Notes: generated by a model from the letters alone, not told the origin. Numbered from the stretch's first letter, positions 13,793 to 24,661 are shown. The stretch: 61,481 nt of DNA from Zarea fungicola (GCA_900169235.1 FWCC01000383.1:1-61481), one strand, 5' to 3'. Made by a program: numbers and translations.

Positions 13793-16057
13793 ATGGTGTC
13801 GGGTCTCCAGACCAAACTTGACCGCGACGTCTACCATGTCGTGGTCAAGCTAATGCGTGATAACGAAGATAGGCCGTTCAAAGGCGTACATGACGCCTAC
13901 GAGGCCCTCAAAAACTCAAACTCCAGCCTCAGTCGGCAGAAGAAGCGGCCGCTGCAGGATTCCCTCGATCGCGTGCTTTTAGTCCTGCGCAGCGAGGCAG
14001 AAGACGACGACGACGACGGCGAAATCGATATTGATATCGACATTGCTACACCCGAGACAAAGGACGACGAGCGAGACGAGCGAGACCTGATCAACCGGCA
14101 GATTATCAAGCGTTGGGGCATTGAGCCTGCCAACATGCGCCCGAAATCAACAGCAGCGAAATCAACAGCAGCAGCAGCGCCAGCGGCAGCTGCAGCCGCA
14201 AAAACAAACGGCGATCACCCAACCAAAAAGAAGCGCAAAGCTGCCCCGGAGAGCGAAGACGAAGCCCTCACCGCCGTTACCACGCCCAAAGAGGCGCAGA
14301 ATAATGACAGCAAAATGCCGGATGGCCTCAAGGCGCTGAAGAAGACGTCCCGGCCGGCACTCTACACAGTCGAAGCGGGCATTACTCCCCCGCGATTGGG
14401 TGGCCTCGGTTCATGGTACTTGGCCCTTCGGAGTCAAGTTGAACGCTGGCTTATAGAGCACGAGATACACCAGACAAATTCGTTACATCGAGTATACGGC
14501 ATCACGCTCTCTGGCCCCCCGGGCGTTGGCAAGCGCTCCATCATCCGCAGACTTGCCTCGGAGCTGGAAGTAGGCATTGTCAACCTCACAAGGTGTTTTA
14601 CCGAGCCGGAGCGTATGGAGAAGAGTATTATGGAAGCATTTGATGCCGCGCTGGCTGCTGCGCCGTGCATCATCTGTATAGAGAATCTCGACCGGTACTT
14701 GGGACGGCCTGGCGAGTCCAACCAGGAGCATCAAACACGCGCGCTGTCCATTTTCCAGCTACAGATGGAGCGCATCAAAACACCAGACTCTGGAGTTCTC
14801 GTCATGGCAACTACAGCACGGGCTACAGATATCAGTCCTGACATTGTCAGGTTTGGCATGTTTGGACAAGAGGTGCAAGTGCGGATACCAGACAGCGACG
14901 CACGCCTCTCCATTCTTCAGACTATAACCGAAGACATTAGGCTGAGTGCCGAGGTGATACTCGCCGATTTGGCCAAAAAGATGCACGGCTTTGTGGGCGA
15001 TGATATTGCGCTTCTTGTACAGCATGCCACAGAGCTTGCCGCTGAGCGCTTTGCGGTTCTCAAATACAGCAGATCTAATCCCAACCCAGATTCAATGGTT
15101 GTCGCAGATGATGTGATGCCAAACAATGAGTTTTCTGTCACGCTTGAGGACTTTCAACTGTCAATGAAGAGCTTCGTGCCCTCGCTCCGAAAAGAAGGCT
15201 TCACAGTCATGCCCGACGTGAGCTGGGACCAGGTTGGCGGATTGGCCGAGGTGCGTAACAGGCTACATACGTCCATCATTGGACCGATCCGACACCCGGA
15301 GCGCTACCAGGCCTTTGGTCTCCATCTCCCCGCGGGGTGTCTCCTCTGGGGCCCGCCCGGCTGCGGCAAGACGCTCGTCGCGCAGGCCGTGGCCAACGAG
15401 GCGCAGGCGAGCTTCATCCTGGTCAACGGGCCGGAGCTGCTCAACAAGTACGTGGGCGAGTCGGAGCGGGCGGTGCGGGAGCTGTTCAAGCGGGCGCGGT
15501 CGTCGGCGCCGTGCATCATCTTCTTTGACGAGATGGACTCGATTGTGCCGCGGCGCGACAACACGTCGACGGACGCGGGGGTGCGGGTGGTGAATACGCT
15601 GCTGACGGAGCTGGACGGCGCGCAGGGCAGGGAGGGCGTGTTTGTGATTGGCACGACCAACAGGCCGGACATGATTGACGCGGCCATGCTGCGTCCCGGG
15701 CGGCTGAGCGTGCTCCTCTTCCTGGACCTGCCGACGGCGGAGGAGCGGCTGGACATTCTGCGCACGATTTACAGGACGCGGCACCCCAATGCCGTCGAGG
15801 CCGAGTACGCGCGGCTGCCGGCCGTTGCGTTGGACGGGCGGTGCAGGGACTTTTCGGGCGCGGATCTGGCGGGCCTGCACACGCGGGCGGCGGAGTTTGC
15901 GGTGGAGCGGTTCCTGCAGAGCGGCGCGGACGAGACCATGGCCAAGGAGATTTGTCCCGAGGACTGGGAGCAGGCGCTGGCGGAGGCGAGGCGGAGTGTG
16001 CTGAACCCGGAGACGTATAGAAAATTGAATGCCAAGTTGGCGAAGGAGGGTCCGTAA
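13793..16057 (+). CDS. RIX7/NVL-like AAA ATPase with degenerate first ATPase domain
   Basis: 754 residues from ATG 13793, intron-free. An upstream in-frame ATG at 13673 is less likely because conservation starts at MVSGLQTKLDRDVYHVV, the RIX7-type N-terminal domain. Acidic and Ala/Lys-rich linkers follow. D1 (about residues 225-430) has lost key residues: P-loop GPPGVGKRS in place of GKT, IENLD in place of the Walker B DEID, and no Arg-finger motif. D2 (about 500-690) is canonical: GPPGCGKT, FFDEMDS, GTTNRPD, LRPGRL. RIX7 removes Nsa1/Rrp-type factors from pre-60S particles in the nucleolus. The degenerate D1 suggests a diverged paralogue or a form that hydrolyses ATP only in D2. The D2 half is much richer in GC than the first half. 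Confidence 0.85.
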   Translation: MVSGLQTKLDRDVYHVVVKLMRDNEDRPFKGVHDAYEALKNSNSSLSRQKKRPLQDSLDRVLLVLRSEAEDDDDDGEIDIDIDIATPETKDDERDERDLINRQIIKRWGIEPANMRPKSTAAKSTAAAAPAAAAAAKTNGDHPTKKKRKAAPESEDEALTAVTTPKEAQNNDSKMPDGLKALKKTSRPALYTVEAGITPPRLGGLGSWYLALRSQVERWLIEHEIHQTNSLHRVYGITLSGPPGVGKRSIIRRLASELEVGIVNLTRCFTEPERMEKSIMEAFDAALAAAPCIICIENLDRYLGRPGESNQEHQTRALSIFQLQMERIKTPDSGVLVMATTARATDISPDIVRFGMFGQEVQVRIPDSDARLSILQTITEDIRLSAEVILADLAKKMHGFVGDDIALLVQHATELAAERFAVLKYSRSNPNPDSMVVADDVMPNNEFSVTLEDFQLSMKSFVPSLRKEGFTVMPDVSWDQVGGLAEVRNRLHTSIIGPIRHPERYQAFGLHLPAGCLLWGPPGCGKTLVAQAVANEAQASFILVNGPELLNKYVGESERAVRELFKRARSSAPCIIFFDEMDSIVPRRDNTSTDAGVRVVNTLLTELDGAQGREGVFVIGTTNRPDMIDAAMLRPGRLSVLLFLDLPTAEERLDILRTIYRTRHPNAVEAEYARLPAVALDGRCRDFSGADLAGLHTRAAEFAVERFLQSGADETMAKEICPEDWEQALAEARRSVLNPETYRKLNAKLAKEGP

Positions 16058-16729
16058 TAATTTAGGGAACGATTAAGTGGATGAATTATTTTCATGGAAA
16101 CAAGTAATAACGAAGGGAAGAAACGAAAAAGAGGTAATAGAATTATGAAGGGAAAAAAAAGTCGTATCCTATTAGCCAGCAACAAATACCATGTCTGACC
16201 CCAACGTCCTCCTACCTTGAGCATTTTGATGATGCTTGGCGACACGCGATGATCGTCAGGGTTCGTGGAACCAACCCCAGGCACGTACGGGGCGCGCCAA
16301 CTGAGTTTGCTGTTGGCCGCGGGCCGATGAGTTTGTCTCAGAGACAAGCGATGCCGTTTGCGGCCGTTTGCGGCCGTGTGTTGCTTACTCTTGTTTTTCC
16401 TTGGGAATTTCCATCCTGTTATCTATTCTCATTTTCCCCCTTTTTTACACGTCTCTGTCCCTAATCGGCCAATGAAAACAGTTGGTCCTGCACGTGCACG
16501 GTTATACAGACTTATGCCTTGTAGTATAAAGTGTAGGCAGGCCGTGCTCCAAAACCCCCAGCGACTAATTTATTTCTGGGCCCTGAGCTAGCCCCGCGGC
16601 CCCTGTAAAGTAAGTTGCATCGCGTGCATCGCCAGTACCCGTAGATCTTTCTGCATCTATATTAAACAAGACTATTTTTTTTTAACTAATTTATATAATG
16701 TAGCATCAGGTAAAACCCCTCTAGCAACA
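16058..16729. other. Intergenic, 3' of AAA ATPase and promoter of small secreted protein
   Basis: No gene was recognised. It holds a direct duplication gcggccgttt at about 16358-16375 and a short T-rich tract before the downstream gene. Confidence 0.4.
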
Positions 16730-16978
16730 ATGCAAGTCAGGCTGTTGGCCCTCTTCTTGTTCCTGGTGACAGTCGCCTCTGCGAATCAGTGCGCGTGCAT
16801 CAAAAACGAGCACATTGCGTATCTGACGACGGGCGAGTGCTGCTTCAATGCCGGACGGACAGGGAATCCCATCATTGGGCTGAGCTCGTGCGAGTTGGAG
16901 AGGAGAGAAGAAGAGTTTAATTTTGAGGGCTGCTGTCGTGAATTTGGTTTGAAACTGAACTGCACGTCATCGTCATAG
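16730..16978 (+). CDS. Small secreted cysteine-rich protein
   Basis: 82 residues. Residues 1-19 form a clear signal peptide (MQVRLLALFLFLVTVASA). The mature part of about 63 residues holds eight cysteines in the order CxC, CC, C, CC, C, which suggests four disulphides. No family was recognised. The pattern resembles small secreted fungal effector-like or hydrophobin-sized proteins, but the spacing is not that of a hydrophobin. It is an isolated gene between two housekeeping genes. A secreted, disulphide-rich product is well supported; any function is not. Confidence 0.6.
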   Translation: MQVRLLALFLFLVTVASANQCACIKNEHIAYLTTGECCFNAGRTGNPIIGLSSCELERREEEFNFEGCCREFGLKLNCTSSS

Positions 16979-17540
16979 CAATCATGAGGACATTTGTTTT
17001 TTAGCATCTCTTTGGGCAAAGGCAGGCAAAGGCAGGCAAAGGCAGGTTCGTGTATTTTTATACATACATTGTTTACACCATATTTAGACAGCAAGTGTTT
17101 TATTCTCTAGACCCAAGACATTTATTGGAGTTGTGAAGCAAAACCAAACCGCTTCAGGGGCTTGTGTTGGTTCACGCGAATTACGACTCCCAGCCAGAAA
17201 TATGTAGCCCGAAATATGTTTTGTCGGCGCTTGAAATCTTGCGTGACAAATTCCCTACAGTGCAAGCAAGACGGGACTAGTTATACGCAAGCAGTGCTCG
17301 CAAAGAGGAGTTTCTGTTGAGCCATGGGCGCACCGTCCAGTGGTATTCGGCGCAAGCCCTCTAACTTTGGTCTATAATACACTATCATTTCGCCCAACGA
17401 TTTTTCGCTCCGTCCCTCCCAGTCTATCAAGAGAAAAAAACGAAACAAAGTCTTTTTATATCATGTTACAATTAGGTTGTAGTTGGTTGTTGTGTTGTGT
17501 TTGGTGCCGAGTGTGGTGCCAAGTGTGGAAATCATGTCGC
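16979..17540. other. Convergent intergenic
   Basis: 3' flanks of the small secreted protein and cytochrome c genes. Three copies of a 10-bp unit (ggcaaaggca) lie at 17015-17047. Nothing else was recognised. Confidence 0.45.
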
Positions 17541-18415
17541 TTAAGCGGTCGACTCCTTGAGGTAGCTGTTTGCGAGTTAGCATTTAAATCTTTTCTTTTC
17601 AAGACACAGTACATGTGTGGTTGTGTCATTTGACTTACGCAATGAGGTCGTTGCGCTCCTTCTCCTTCTTGAGACCACCGAAAGCCATCTTGGTACCGGG
17701 AATGTACTTCTTGGGGTTCTCGAGGTAGGCAAAGAGCGTCGTCTCGTCCCAGGTGATGCCCTTTTGCTTGTTGGCGTCGGTGTACGAGTAGCCCTCGACG
17801 GAACCAGTCTTGCGGCCAAAGAGGCCGTGCAGGGCAGGGCCGATCTTGTTGGCACCGCCCTTCTCGACGGTGTGGCACTGCGCGCAGCGGGTCTTGAAAA
17901 GGTTGGCACCCTTCTTAGCGTCGCCTGTGAAGAATAGCCATGTTAGTCATGTGCTGTCCAATTGAGTTGATGCGAGTTGTCATGGTGTGGTCATGCTGGC
18001 CAATCCGCGGCTGACTGAGGCTGCGAGAAAAAACGTGTAGGGCTGACGCGGCGCAACAGCAACGCAATGCAAGCGTCACAGGACAGACACGTATTCTCAA
18101 GCCGACGAAGCGATTTCTTTGGACTGGAGCTCAGTTGCGCATTGCCATTTCGGAAGCCGCTCATTTTTTGCTGCTCGGGCCGCGGCAAAGGGGGCTAGCA
18201 ACAATGCGACATTTTGCTCAATCGATCAAAGGCCCATATTGAATGAATAATTCAGTCGGGGCAGCAAATCTCGTAGCGTCCTCGACCTCGACCTCATCTG
18301 CGATTGCCTGCATTGCCTGCAGAGAGTGTTGCGTGCGTTTGTCCACACAGCGTCCAACCTCGGGTTGACCATGACGACACCGCGAACCAGGAGACGTGTA
18401 CTTACCACCAGCCAT
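17541..18415 (-). CDS. cyc1: Cytochrome c
   Basis: 106 residues, three exons: 18415-18406, 17924-17639 and 17565-17541. Exon 1 is only 10 nt (MAG plus one base), followed by a 481-nt intron. Joining gives [17 protein letters not shown]. The haem-attachment motif CAQCH, the axial Met in PGTKMAFGG and the C-terminal YLKESTA are all present. The protein is an electron carrier between complex III and IV in the mitochondrial intermembrane space, and an apoptosis factor in some fungi. The long first intron is unusual beside the 50-90-nt introns elsewhere and may carry regulatory sequence. Identity is certain. Confidence 0.97.
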
Positions 18416-19662
18416 TGTGATTGAATGTGTTGGAAAAAAGAGACAAAAGTGTCGTGTAGTAGAAAGTATGAATCAGAGAATCCAAAAAAGAGCCTCGTGA
18501 GGGTAGTCTTCTTTGGTTGAGTGTGATGATTGGAGTCGTTGGATAGGGAATAAGAAAAGGAAGAAAGGGAAAAGGGAAAAACAGGATTAAAAGAGAAGAA
18601 AAAAAAATTATGACAGCATGTGGACGAAAACATGCTAGCTCGGGGGGGCAACCCCTGCAAATTCCCTCTAAATTCGCTGTAGACTGGCTGCCATTCGCTG
18701 TAACGGACAATTCTCCAGTGGGCAGCCCGCCGGACGAGCCACCTGTGGCGGGAGCACCGGGGTGGATTGGGCTGCTGCGGCCAATCACGGGCAGAGTATT
18801 ACGCAAGTAATGTGGCCGCAAGGTGGCCGCAACTGGGGCGCAATCGGGTGACTGGCGGCGTTTTTTGATCCGTGAGCAGTGAGCACTGAGTGAGCTCATT
18901 CCCACCCGGCTTTATCCGGCGCCGATGTTTTTTTTTCCTTGGTACCTGGGTGCCTGGCCCGAGGACGCCTCTCTGTAAAACGGTGCATAGCCCACCTGTA
19001 CACCATGTGTGGCATGACTACCTTGTTCAGTACGGAGTACTCGTATTCAAGGTGCAGTTATAAATTCAAAATATATTCGTTCATAACAAAAGAGAGTGAA
19101 AGTAGATGGAGGTTTCGAGTAAGCCCTAGAGCTCTATGAGATTCAATAAATGTCGGAGCCAACGCAGCCAACAGGCTATTCTACATGGCCACTGGGGATG
19201 ACTTGAATTCTACCTGCTTGTTTCTCTCTCTTATCAGTGGAAACGCTCTTGATTTATACTTGTATATCCAATTCTCCAGTATGTAAGACGAAGCCATCAC
19301 GCCTTGAGTTCACTACACTTGTCCCGGAGGAGAGCCACCAAATAGAACCTCGGTCATCTTTCGCCCAGGTCTGAAAACATTGGCATGCCAAGTCCCATCA
19401 CAAAGGGCTCATTGACCTACTTTTTTTGTTTATTTTTATTCGCAACATGAGAAAATAGCAATGTAAAAAGATTGTCCTTGCATACTCCGTACATATTATG
19501 GCAATCCAGGATGAGGCTGCGACTAGATTAGGCTTAGCGCTGAATCACCAGCCACATCCAGGGAATTTCCTTCGCCGAAGCTTCTTTTTGGGCATCTCCA
19601 ACGCAAACACACAGCTTCACCTCAAGGTTCACTGTGCAAAGGGCCCTTCGCATCCTCTCACA
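18416..19662. other. Divergent intergenic, cytochrome c / mitochondrial membrane protein
   Basis: About 1.25 kb between divergent start codons. It contains the cytochrome c promoter and a pyrimidine-rich 5' leader (on the minus strand, about 18430-18610). No gene was recognised in the remainder. Confidence 0.45.
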
Positions 19663-20478
19663 ATGGCCGCTTCTACCAGTACCAGCGTTATACCACGCTT
19701 CTTACTGCCCCTCCAGAGCCCCCTCTGGCGCGGCATCCGCCTCCCCCTCTCCCAAAGCGTCCGCGTCCGATACTCATCCTCATCAACACAGGCCGACGGC
19801 AAGCCCATTGTCCTCGAGAAGCCCGCCCGATTCAATCCGCCCTCCCACGGCTCCCGCCTCAAGCGCAATGCCATCCCCAAGCATTGGAGCCCGCCCCTGA
19901 CCGATGCCGAGATCAAGGTTCGCAGCCAGCGCAGTTACCCGGGCATGATGGCGCCCCAAGGGTCCTGGCAGCACTGGTTCTGGCACAGCAAGCTTCTTCA
20001 CACCTTTATCACCATGGTGCGTTATTCCTAAAAAGGAAGAAAGGAAAAAATGAAATCAAAAAAATAGTAAATCAAAAGTAGCTAACAAACGTAGGGCACC
20101 CTCCTCGCCATGGGCATCTACACATTCTTCATGAACTACGCCTACAACTCCCCCTACAAGGAGCTCGTCCCCCCCACCTCGGACCTCTGGCGCAATCCGG
20201 GCTACTTCTTCGCCGCCTGGAAGGAGGTCATTTCCTCGCACGAGCGCGACAAGGCCAACAAGGCCGGCGAGCACCGCACTCGCCACCTCGACGACGTCGC
20301 CAAGCGCCGCTACTACATGAAGACGCACGGCATCGAGACCAAGGACCCCATTGCCATGGTCTTTGGCAAGGGCAACGAGCGCTCCGACGAGGAGATTGAG
20401 GCGCTGGCTCTGGGCAAGGAGATGCCCCCCAAGCCGGACCAGGACGTGCCCAGGAAGAAGTGGCTTGGCATTTTTTAG
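19663..20478 (+). CDS. Conserved mitochondrial membrane protein, function unknown
   Basis: Two exons (19663-20016 and 20095-20478; 78-nt intron with GCTAAC branch point) give 245 residues. The N-terminus is Ser/Arg-rich with no acids (RGIRLPLSQSVRVRYSSS), which is typical of a matrix-targeting peptide. One hydrophobic segment lies at about residues 112-135 (FITMGTLLAMGIYTFF), followed by a charged C-terminal tail rich in Lys, Glu and Asp. The topology suggests a single-pass inner-membrane protein. It resembles small conserved fungal proteins of mitochondria, but I cannot name it. Its neighbours (cytochrome c and RRP42) are housekeeping genes. Confidence 0.75.
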
Positions 20479-20766
20479 CTCAATGTACTGTATCTCATTG
20501 TACAGTGCATCTCAATTGTACAGTATATCTTGTAACCGTCCATAGCATGGCATGTACATTCATCTTTATTCTCCACGCCGCATCAAACATGTAATCATTC
20601 ATGGCTTCAGCAGTTTTATTCACTCCGCATTTCAACATGTAATTATGCATGACTCGGCAGTTTTATTTTCTTGTACCAAATTCCGTGTATACCTACACAA
20701 TCCCAATGCAAATCCGAGCAGTCTATTCTTATATTTTGTTTTCGACCATGCCCTTGCACACCTAAT

Positions 20767-22000
20767 TTACGCCAGCTCAACCCCCTCCAGCCCATCCAGC
20801 ACCTCGTCCGCCACACCGCCCTTCTCCAGCACCGCCTGAATAATCGCATCCAGAACCCCAAACTTGGTGCCCCCCAGCGGCGCTTTCCACACTCCCTCCA
20901 CCGGACCCTGCTGCTCCGTCGCCGTCTGCGTCTGCTGGTCCTGCTGCTGCACGTTGCCCGCCACCGTGTTCGCCGAGTGCGCCACGCCAGGCGGCGTCAG
21001 CCTCGAGGGGGGATCGACCGTTCTCATGGACAGCAGCCGCAGCGACCGACCCGCGCCCTCCACCTCCATGTCATTGTCCCCCTTTCCTTTGCTCTTTGTC
21101 TTCACTTCGGCTACGGACACGGCGAGTGCCGTTTCTGCGACGGCGAGCTCCTCCTTGGCTGGGTCGAAAATGACATTGTCGCCAATGGCCACGACGAGAA
21201 GCGTGATGGGTGGTCTTGATGATGTTGATGATGAGGAGGATGAGGAGGATGTGGTGTCGTCGTCGCGGGGGTAGAGAAACGTCGAGGCGTCCCAGTCGTC
21301 GTCAAACATGGGATCCTCATCGCCCTCGGATTTCAGCTTTGGTAGGCGCGTCGAGAGGAGGGCGAGATGTGTGGTGAGGGAGAGGAGGGGGAGGGGATAT
21401 GAGAGGGGTGGTGATATCAGCAGAATCTAGTAATCGTTAGCATTTTAAAGAGTGTCAAAATAATTCCATATACATATGCGTATGTGTCCATGTAAAGCAG
21501 GGTGAGGATTGACTCACATCAAGGTATAGACGCCAGTGAAAGCGCCGGTTAATCCACAACTTGCCCTGAAACTCCCCATCCGCCAGCAGCGCCTCCCTCA
21601 GCATCTCGGCCAGAAACACCGTCGACGCCTCGTCGTCGCGCTGGCCCGGAATCTCCACCGTCATCTCCAGCCAGTCCTCCCTCCCCTGGCGCGCGCGCTC
21701 CAGGTCCTCGGCATCCCGCCCGGCCTGCTGCGTGCGCGACTCGGCGAGCTGGTCCTCGGCGCCCACGCGGCTGTCGACGGTGCGCTCAATCTCGGCCTTG
21801 ACGCCCACAATCGCCTCGGTGCCGTCGGCGAAGCACACCCGCGCGCTGCCGTTGGTGCCCGGCAGGATGCCCGTCTCGGCCGTCAGGGGGCGGAACTGCG
21901 TGGGAGAGCGGCCGTCGGGGCGGATCGGCGGGTGCAGGGAGAGGGAGCTGTGCAGGTAGGCGAGCTCGGCGGGCGAGAAGAGGGCTTGATGGGCTGCCAT
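20767..22000 (-). CDS. RRP42: Exosome complex RNase PH-like subunit RRP42
   Basis: Two exons (22000-21518 and 21426-20767; intron 21427-21517) give about 380 residues. The N-terminus carries the RRP42 signature of an RNase PH fold: IRPDGRSPTQFRPL, then ARVCFADGTEAIVGVKAEIE. The C-terminal part (LLVVAIGDNVIFDPAKEELA) fits the second RNase PH half. Low-complexity inserts (Ser run, Gln/Thr run) make it longer than the yeast and animal proteins. RRP42 is a catalytically inactive ring subunit of the nuclear and cytoplasmic 3'-5' exosome. Confidence 0.88.
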
Positions 22001-22857
22001 GATGATTTTTTTTTTTGCTGTTCAGAATCTGCACGCCGGCAGGCGTTGGGTATCGGGACGTAGTTGATGCGCCAATCGGTATGTTTTCAAGACAGTATCG
22101 TCGGGACGTATATGCTCGGAAGAGAATTGCTAGGCAATTGACGTTGGTGTCGTGATTGTAGATGTTTGATCAAGCTTGTTTGGCTGGAGGGGTCCAAAAG
22201 TTTTTGGCAAAGTTTCAATGGAGCTGTCCCGATTCAGGTTGCGCTAAACTTGTCGCGGGGCAGATCCTACGTCTGCGCCAAAGACACAACAGGAATGCAA
22301 AAGAAACACAAGCTTTATATTTCTAAGAGCAATTTCAGAGTATTGAAAAAGAAATTTCTATTTACACAACTCACAAGTTGCATTTTTTTTTTCGGCCATC
22401 ATGATCGTTTGCAATGGCAGTACACTGAGTATGTGTACTCACAAAGCTCTGCCTTACCCTATACCTTTACATAGCATGTTGATGCTGACGGATTCAACAT
22501 CTGTGAAGCAATATTTGGACTCGTATCAGTTCATAAGTAGCACTAATGGTCATCCCCAGTGATTCGGGGTAGTAGAGTTGGAATTATGGATTTTACGGCT
22601 GAAGCGGCGACGTGTGCGGTGAGACTGCCTATGAGAGGCAATAAGGCTCCAAGTAAAGCATATAGACTCTGGATATTTCCACGTTGTATAACAATAATGA
22701 CATGAAACCCTGAACAATTCATCTGCTCAGATTATGAAATGGTACAATCTCACCTGCTAGCACTGCTAAGCGATCTAGCCTTGACGGATAACATCTCGAC
22801 TGTAATACGGCTTCTGGCTTCAAATACTGTTGTAGTAAAGGTCAGATTGCCGAGCCC
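22001..22857. other. Divergent intergenic between RRP42 and the catabolic cluster
   Basis: RRP42 promoter and distal 5' flank of the acyl-CoA dehydrogenase gene. No gene was recognised. It marks the left edge of the cluster. Confidence 0.45.
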
Positions 22858-22872
22858 CGGAAGTTGCACCCG
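22858..22872. promoter_or_regulatory. CGG-N9-CCG palindrome upstream of acyl-CoA dehydrogenase
   Basis: CGG aagttgcac CCG, about 170 bp upstream of the ATG. It is an inverted CGG pair of the type bound by Zn2Cys6 dimers. The same spacing recurs in every promoter of the cluster. Confidence 0.7.
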
Positions 22873-23042
22873 AAATCCTCGGAGACTAACTAGTTACTCT
22901 GTCAAAGACTTGGCTCACCTGGGTTCCCGGCAGCCGAACACACCGAGTATGCGCCCGGCACCACTATTCTGATCAACATCTTAAATTAAATGATTAAAAC
23001 GTTACTTCACAATACCAATTGCCGGGACCTATCATTCAATTC

Positions 23043-24398
23043 ATGATAAAATCCTCAGCAAAAATGGCACGACCAATCCCGAAGGCCCTAACTCAACTGA
23101 GCCTTCTTTCCTGCAAGTCAGTAGGGCGACATAGGCGGCCGCATACCAGCCGCTTCTTCTCAGTCACCTGCGCAAGACGCCTCATGGAAACAAGCGGCTT
23201 CTCGGAGACGCAATTGACAGTTCGCGAAGCTGTCAACCAGCTATGTTCCAACTTTCCCAACACATACTGGCAAGAGAGAGACGAAACAGGGCAAGATCCT
23301 AAAGAATTTCACGCCGCCGTAGCCCAGGACGGATGGCTGGGCATAGCACTTCCCGAAGCCATAGGCGGCTCCGGCCTGGGTATTTCCGAGGCAGTGATGA
23401 TGATGCAAACTATTACCGAGAGCGGCGCCGGCATGGCAGGCGCCCAGGCCATCCATGCCAACGTCTATGCAACCCAGCCCCTGGCAAAATTTGGCACAAA
23501 GGAGCAGCTGGAGAACACCATTCCAAACATTGTCCAAGGAAAGTGGCGAGTCTGCTTCGGTGTCACAGAGCCCAACAGCGGTCTCGACACATTAAGGCTT
23601 ACCACGTCGGCCACCAAGCAGCCGGATGGGTCCTATCGTGTAAGTGGCCAAAAGATCTGGATTACCTGTGCGCAGGTTGCGTCCAAGATGATTCTCCTGG
23701 CGCGAACGTCTGCCCTAGATCCCAAGAAGCCGAGCCAGGGTCTATCGCTTTTCTGCATCAGTCTCGACCGCGACCAGCCGGGCTTGGATATGCGCAAGAT
23801 TAAAAAGATGGGAGGAAAGGCGGTCGATGCAAACGAAGTCTTTTTTGACAATTACAGAATTCCCGCCGATAGCCTCATCGGCACCGAGGGACAAGGTTTC
23901 AAGATTATCCTGCATGGTATGAATGCCGAGCGCTGTCTCCTAGCCGGCGAGGCTCTTGGACTTGGCTACGCGGCTTTGAAAAAGGCAGCAGAGTACGCGC
24001 GGGACCGGACAGTGTTCCAACGACCCATTGGCCAGAACCAGGCAATAGCGCACCCGTTGGCAGATGCCTACATGAAGCTTGAAGCCGCCAAGCTGGCCAC
24101 GTACCACGCCGCCAGGCTCTACGATGACAGCAGCAAGGAAGGTGACGCCTCAGGGAGCAGGATCAGCCAGGCGTCGGTGGGTGTTGCATGTAATAGTGCA
24201 AAGTACATGGCAGCGGAAGCGGCCTTTACAGCATGTGAGCGCGCTGTTCTTACGCATGGCGGGATGGGATATGCGGCCGAGTACGACGTGGAAAGATTGT
24301 TCAGGGAGTGTCTTGTTCCGCGCATCGCCCCAGTCAGCCGCGAAATGATCCTAAACTACATCAGCGAGAAGGTCCTTGAGCTTCCTCGTAGCTACTAG
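23043..24398 (+). CDS. Mitochondrial acyl-CoA dehydrogenase
   Basis: 451 residues from ATG 23043 (an ATG at 23064 is also possible), intron-free. The first 40 residues are basic and hydroxylated with no acids (a mitochondrial presequence). The acyl-CoA dehydrogenase core follows: CFGVTEPNSGLDT (FAD/substrate loop), GQKIWITCA, the GEALGLGYAAL helix, DRTVFQRPIGQNQ, and a C-terminal GGMGYAAEYDVERLFRE. Flavoprotein alpha,beta-desaturation of an acyl-CoA, electrons to ETF. The usual YEGT catalytic-base motif is replaced by IAPVSREMI, as in a subgroup of fungal homologues, so the base may lie elsewhere. It is the first gene of the cluster; a short- or branched-chain dicarboxylyl-CoA substrate is inferred from its neighbours. 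Confidence 0.9.
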   Translation: MIKSSAKMARPIPKALTQLSLLSCKSVGRHRRPHTSRFFSVTCARRLMETSGFSETQLTVREAVNQLCSNFPNTYWQERDETGQDPKEFHAAVAQDGWLGIALPEAIGGSGLGISEAVMMMQTITESGAGMAGAQAIHANVYATQPLAKFGTKEQLENTIPNIVQGKWRVCFGVTEPNSGLDTLRLTTSATKQPDGSYRVSGQKIWITCAQVASKMILLARTSALDPKKPSQGLSLFCISLDRDQPGLDMRKIKKMGGKAVDANEVFFDNYRIPADSLIGTEGQGFKIILHGMNAERCLLAGEALGLGYAALKKAAEYARDRTVFQRPIGQNQAIAHPLADAYMKLEAAKLATYHAARLYDDSSKEGDASGSRISQASVGVACNSAKYMAAEAAFTACERAVLTHGGMGYAAEYDVERLFRECLVPRIAPVSREMILNYISEKVLELPRSY

Positions 24399-24517
24399 AA
24401 ACAAACATGGAATTTATATAGACTATGTATAATATAACCAGTTCTTCGGCCCGGTTAAGAAAACTTAGAAAATGAAAATAAATAAAACAATGAAAATAAA
24501 AAATAAACCAGACTTTC

Positions 24518-24532
24518 CGGCTCTGGCAGCCG
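24518..24532. promoter_or_regulatory. CGG-N9-CCG palindrome upstream of MaoC-type hydratase
   Basis: CGG ctctggcag CCG in the 263-bp gap between the acyl-CoA dehydrogenase stop and the hydratase ATG, 130 bp upstream of the start. Same spacing as the other cluster sites. Confidence 0.65.
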
Positions 24533-24661
24533 ATCCCGAGATGGTGAAGCCGGAGCATGAGCTAGCTCGATACTATTCTACCCGAATAAAGTTCCACATA
24601 AGATTCAGGCGGCTGCTCACTACATTGGATTCCCCCCTCGTCTCTGAGTAGCTGCAAGTAG

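Noticed and set aside
15263..15880. Long minus-strand open frame, Arg/Pro-rich
   Set aside because: Shadow of the GC-rich D2 half of the AAA ATPase. The composition is an artefact.
20643..21274. Plus-strand frames opposite RRP42
   Set aside because: Antisense shadows of the RRP42 second exon. The minus strand has the recognised protein.
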